From: Tubulanus polymorphus
Lineage: Eukaryota > Nemertea > Palaeonemertea > Tubulaniformes > Tubulanidae
NCBI RefSeq assembly: GCF_964204645.1
Contig: NC_134028.1
Coordinates: 17,327,153-17,391,152, forward strand
DNA length: 64,000 nucleotides
Direction: 5' to 3'
A program made the position numbers and the translations under genes. Shown piece by piece: positions 60,199 through 64,000 of this stretch (positions are counted from its first letter, which is position 1; every line of letters starts with the position of its first letter). The notes under the pieces are model-generated. The model saw only the letters and a list, made by a program, of their open reading frames with translations. It searched no databases and was not told the origin of the DNA.

Positions 60199-60215
60199 CC
60201 CCCCTTCTTAAAGAA
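60199..60215 (-). other. polypurine tract
   Basis: CTTTAAGAAGGGGGG directly before the LTR, the plus-strand primer for reverse transcription. Confidence 0.7.
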
Positions 60216-60254
60216 GAGACCATAAAGTAGTTATTTACAATTACCATTACTAAT

Positions 60255-63200
60255 TTACGCTCTAGACAACGCATCCGCCACAACATTATTACAACCACGT
60301 ACATGTAATATATGGAGATCATACTCCTGTAAGGTTAAACACCATCTCATCAACCTCTTGTTCTTATTCTTCATACTATTTACAAAAGTTAACGGATTAT
60401 GATCAGTATAGACAATCACCGGAAAGAGACACATAGTAGTATATACGTTAAAATGTTCTAAAGCAAGTATCAAGGCTAAACATTCTTTCTCAATAGTTGA
60501 GTAATTTTGTTGCGAAACATCAAATTTTTTTGAGAAGTAACAAATTGGATGGTCTATACCACAATCGTCAGCTTGAATTAATACAGCACCTGCACCAATG
60601 TCACAGGCGTCGATCATTAATTTGAATTGCCTACCAAAGTCCGGCGCAATAAGCACTGGTTTATTACTCAACAATCTTTTTACGTTCAAGAACGCCTCAT
60701 CACGATGATTAGTCCACTCAAATTTAACATTCTTCTTCAACAAATCAGTCAATACCGATGTAACCTGGGCAAAGTTCACACAGAATTTTCTATAATAACC
60801 TGCCATACCCAGAAATCGCATTAAAGATCGACGATCCTGGGGGGCGGGATAATTAACAATAGCTTCAATTTTTGCATTTACGGGTTTAACTTGCCCATGG
60901 CCTACAACGTGACCCAAATATATACATTTAGCTTGACCAAAACCACTTTTAATTAGATTTACCGTCAAGTTAGCCTCAGTTAATCTCTCAAATAGGCATC
61001 GTAATTGATACAAGTGTTCATTCCACGTATCAGAAAATACAATTACGTCATCAATATATACAACAACACATATAAGACCTTTAATGACTTGATTCATCAG
61101 CCGTTGAAACGTGGCTGCCGAATTTTTCATCCCAAATGGCATTCTACAGTATTGGAATAAACCATGAGGGGTACAAAAGGCGGATATTTCCCGAGCACGC
61201 TGAGAAAGAGGAACCTGCCAATAACCTTTTGTAAGGTCAAATTTACTGATGTATTTGGCTCTACCGATTCTATCTATCAAATCGTCAATTCTTGGAATTG
61301 GGTAAGAATCAGATTTGGTAACCGAATTAACCTTACGATAGTCCGTACAGAACCGCCACTTACCATTCTGTTTCGGAACTAAAATACAGGGTGAACTCCA
61401 ATCACTCGTGCTAGGCTCGGCAATACCCGTCTTTAACATAGCGATAACCTCCTCTTTCATAATTTCAGATTTAACAGGATTCACACGATATGGATGCTGC
61501 TTCGTTGGTTTAGCCTCACCAACATCCACATCGTGACAAGCGAGCGTAGTCAAGCCCGGAGTATCTGTAAAGAGATGTTGAAATTCATTTAACAATTGTT
61601 TTAAATCAGATTTCTCACGAGGCTCCAAGTGATCTAATTTGGCATTAATATTATCCATCACTTTCGAATTTTCAAATAGAAAATCTACATAATTACTCTG
61701 ACTGTCACCACCATTAGAAACTGATCCGCTACAAAACGGTAACGTTTTATCAACTGCACTACCGACATCATCCGCATCCAGTAAATTAGAAGAATGAACA
61801 GTATCGATACACATATTTATACTACTAGCAGAGTCTTGGTTTCTTTCTAAATAACGTTTCATCATATTAACATGACAAACCTGACTATCTTTCCTACGGT
61901 CAGGAGTCGCTATCAAATAATTTACATCATTTAATTTTTCGAGTACAATGTAAGGACCTCGAAATTTCGCCTGAAGGCTCGCCCCCTTAAAAGGAAACAA
62001 TACAAGAACTTTGTCCCCCGGACTAAATATTCGTTTCCGAGCCTTTTTATCATACCATGTTTTCATATTCATTTGAGAGTCCTTCAAATATCTACGGCCA
62101 CTCTCCCACGCCTTGAATAATCTATTTCTAAAACTAGAAACATACTTCAATAAGTTACAGTCATTCTGTTTTTCATCATTATCAAGTAGAAATCTTTCTT
62201 TAAGCAATTTAAGCGGACCGCGCACTTCATGCCCAAAAACTAATTCGAAGGGACTAAATCCTAATGACTCTTGGACCGCATCTCTAACGGCAAACAAAAG
62301 AAACGGAACCCCTTCATCCCAATCTTTTTGATTTTCTTCACAGTAAACTGTAAGCATTGTCTTCAACGTTTGATGAAACCTCTCAAGCGCCCCCTGAGAT
62401 TCAGGATGATACGCACTCGAAGTACTTTGTTTAACACCCAGTTGATACATGACCTGTTGAAACACTCCAGAAACAAAATTTGATCCCTGATCAGACTGTA
62501 TACTTTTTGGAAACCCGTATGACGTAACGAATTTTGTGAGTGCTTTTAATATTGTAGGAGCATTAATTGTACGCAGAGGAATTGCCTCTGGATAGCGAGT
62601 TGACTTGCACATGATCGTCAACAAATACTCATTACCAGATCGAGTTTTTGGTAACTTACCAACACAGTCACAGATAACGTCCGAAAATGGTTCATTAAAT
62701 GCAGGTACAGGTATCAACGGATGTTTGGGTATAGCCTGATTAGGCTTACCACATATTTGGCAATAATGGCATGAGGCACAAAAATTACTCACATCTTTTT
62801 TTATGCCCGGCCAAAAGAAATGTTGCAATACTTTGTTATACGTTTTTGTCACCCCAAGGTGACCTCCTAATGGTTTTTCGTGAGCCAAACGCAAAATATC
62901 TTCACGATAAACTGATGGAATGACAATCTGATAATTAACTTTCCATTCAGTAGATGCAGGGACATCAGGTGGGCGAAATTTGCGCATTAGCACACCTGAA
63001 TCCAAAAAATAACCACAATGGCTATCAGCAAGATCCTCTTTTGAGGCATAAACAATAGAAATTAGTTTCTCCAAATCCCTATCACTTTTTTGAAACCTAA
63101 TTAAGTTAGAACGTGACACAACATCAAAATCAGAAACAAGAAGAGAATCATCAAATATCTTCGATAAAAACGTGTCACGTAAATGAAAAGAATTCTCTGA

Positions 63201-63827
63201 ATTTTCATCATCAATAGATCTTAAGTCATTCTTAGATTCTAAATTTTCAAATCCGCCGCTAGTCTTTTTAGACATAGACCTAGTTACCACACATGAGGGA
63301 AATAACCCAGGAATTTCCTGGTCTAATAACTCAGTCTCAAAACTAAGAACAGGGTTCTTAGAAACAAAAGGATTTACCCTAACATTACCACCGGCCAAAT
63401 CATTTCCAAGTAACAGAGAGATACCCTGAACTGGCAACGACGGACACACACCCATCTCAAACCAGCCAGACATTAAATCACAATCCAAATATAGTTTATG
63501 AATTGGTACATCGAGAATCTCGGACCCAACACCCCTAAGAAGTACGTTTTTACCGGTATAAGTGTGCTTAGACAATGGTATGGTTCCTTCTAAAATTATG
63601 GTTTGTGACGCGCCAGTATCGCGTAATATCTTGACACTCACCATTGAATTATTTTCACTGAACGATACTTTGCCATCACTTATAAACGGTTCAAACGACC
63701 TCTTGTAGGTAGTTGATGACGAAATTGTTGATTCATCTGACAGTACTGGAGGATGGGGTGTAAGTAAGGCGATCGACCCAGTAGATTTCCGTTTTCTCTT
63801 TGCCTGTAATTTGAAGCACGAAGACAT
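60255..63827 (-). CDS. pol: Gypsy pol with integrase upstream of RT (Gmr1-like)
   Basis: 1190 uninterrupted codons. The aspartic protease has LRDTGASQTII (about residues 69-79). The integrase zinc domain has HEKPLGGHLGVTKT and CASCHYCQICGK, and the core has catalytic Asp in FSDVICDCVG, Asp in SIQSDQGSNF and Glu in HPESQGALERFHQTLK. The reverse transcriptase follows with SKFDLTKGYWQVPL, MPFGMKNSAATFQRLM and VVYIDDVIVFSD (YIDD). RNase H has LMIDACDIGAGAVL and IEKECLALILAL, ending VVADALSRA. Gypsy elements normally have RT before integrase; here integrase comes first, the copia-like order that defines the Gmr1 group. The intact frame suggests recent activity. Confidence 0.92.
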   Translation of the reverse strand: MSSCFKLQAKRKRKSTGSIALLTPHPPVLSDESTISSSTTYKRSFEPFISDGKVSFSENNSMVSVKILRDTGASQTIILEGTIPLSKHTYTGKNVLLRGVGSEILDVPIHKLYLDCDLMSGWFEMGVCPSLPVQGISLLLGNDLAGGNVRVNPFVSKNPVLSFETELLDQEIPGLFPSCVVTRSMSKKTSGGFENLESKNDLRSIDDENSENSFHLRDTFLSKIFDDSLLVSDFDVVSRSNLIRFQKSDRDLEKLISIVYASKEDLADSHCGYFLDSGVLMRKFRPPDVPASTEWKVNYQIVIPSVYREDILRLAHEKPLGGHLGVTKTYNKVLQHFFWPGIKKDVSNFCASCHYCQICGKPNQAIPKHPLIPVPAFNEPFSDVICDCVGKLPKTRSGNEYLLTIMCKSTRYPEAIPLRTINAPTILKALTKFVTSYGFPKSIQSDQGSNFVSGVFQQVMYQLGVKQSTSSAYHPESQGALERFHQTLKTMLTVYCEENQKDWDEGVPFLLFAVRDAVQESLGFSPFELVFGHEVRGPLKLLKERFLLDNDEKQNDCNLLKYVSSFRNRLFKAWESGRRYLKDSQMNMKTWYDKKARKRIFSPGDKVLVLFPFKGASLQAKFRGPYIVLEKLNDVNYLIATPDRRKDSQVCHVNMMKRYLERNQDSASSINMCIDTVHSSNLLDADDVGSAVDKTLPFCSGSVSNGGDSQSNYVDFLFENSKVMDNINAKLDHLEPREKSDLKQLLNEFQHLFTDTPGLTTLACHDVDVGEAKPTKQHPYRVNPVKSEIMKEEVIAMLKTGIAEPSTSDWSSPCILVPKQNGKWRFCTDYRKVNSVTKSDSYPIPRIDDLIDRIGRAKYISKFDLTKGYWQVPLSQRAREISAFCTPHGLFQYCRMPFGMKNSAATFQRLMNQVIKGLICVVVYIDDVIVFSDTWNEHLYQLRCLFERLTEANLTVNLIKSGFGQAKCIYLGHVVGHGQVKPVNAKIEAIVNYPAPQDRRSLMRFLGMAGYYRKFCVNFAQVTSVLTDLLKKNVKFEWTNHRDEAFLNVKRLLSNKPVLIAPDFGRQFKLMIDACDIGAGAVLIQADDCGIDHPICYFSKKFDVSQQNYSTIEKECLALILALEHFNVYTTMCLFPVIVYTDHNPLTFVNSMKNKNKRLMRWCLTLQEYDLHILHVRGCNNVVADALSRA

Positions 63828-64000
63828 TAAATGGCCAGATTTTTTACAATAATTGCAAATAACGGGTGAATTTTGCCCTTTTAGCTGATAACTAGAAGCT
63901 TAACTACGAACAGTATCATAAGATTTAACCTCTTTAAAGACCTTATGGGTTAAGGAATAGTCATCAGCAGCTGTAGCTGCCTCATTTAAATCATAAACCT
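63828..64000 (-). pseudogene. gag: gag end with zinc knuckle, interrupted by a stop
   Basis: In frame with pol upstream, it reads a CCHC knuckle CNYCKKSGHLMSSC that overlaps the first residues counted as pol. A TAA at about 63900-63902 lies some 20 codons before the knuckle. The rest runs off the window. The stop is either an inactivating point mutation or, less likely, a gag terminator that is read through. Confidence 0.65.

Overview
The window is animal nuclear DNA, most likely from a marine invertebrate. It is AT-rich and has intron-containing host exons, many microsatellites, MITE-like foldback repeats, LINE, BEL/Pao and Gypsy retroelement pieces, and large Polinton/Maverick-type DNA elements. 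I cannot name the species. The Gypsy pol order at the right edge (protease-integrase-RT-RNaseH) is the Gmr1 type, first described from deuterostomes, but this is not proof of phylum.

Layout: 1-4527 is the right end of a first Polinton-like element (element 1) on the minus strand. It carries a decayed protein-primed-type DNA polymerase, a small OB-like protein gene and the start of a penton-like gene, and ends in a near-palindromic terminus. 4528-12826 is host DNA with a pogo-like transposase relic, a MITE, a BEL/Pao pol relic, a LINE RT scrap and a long ATT/TA/TG microsatellite block. 12827-30104 is a complete 17.3-kb Polinton-like element (element 2). It is bounded by ~91-bp terminal inverted repeats and inserted in a TG microsatellite. 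It encodes integrase with chromodomain, packaging ATPase, double-jelly-roll major capsid protein, penton-like minor capsid protein, several small membrane proteins, a large coiled-coil membrane protein, family-B DNA polymerase and a zinc-ribbon protein resembling the late transcription factor VLTF3 of large DNA viruses. Many genes carry stops and frameshifts, so this copy looks decayed.

Three features of element 2 stand out. (i) Its polymerase contains a LAGLIDADG intein at the catalytic YFD/TD motif, while element 1 has the same site empty. (ii) Nearly every gene starts directly in a TAAATG motif preceded by a TAATTTTTT tract. This is a layout like poxvirus late promoters, and copies sit inside both terminal repeats. 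(iii) It carries the VLTF3-like gene that could match such promoters. Together these suggest an integrated virus-like element with a non-host style of late transcription.

30105-49000 is host DNA with a 3'-truncated L1-like LINE, a small deletion derivative of a third Polinton (37132-37560) abutting a 2.1-kb minisatellite whose ~31-bp unit contains a dyad, LINE scraps, and a family of TCGACATA-rich foldback MITEs. 49640-50830 is an intact intronless integrase-core (DDE) gene with an upstream splice acceptor and a poly(A) signal. 52160-53000 is another LINE scrap. 55322-59288 holds at least four exons on the minus strand, apparently of a host gene joining a CIDE-N-like domain to a C-terminal RING finger. 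59948-64000 is the 3' part of a Gmr1-like Gypsy retrotransposon with one LTR and an uninterrupted 1190-residue pol.
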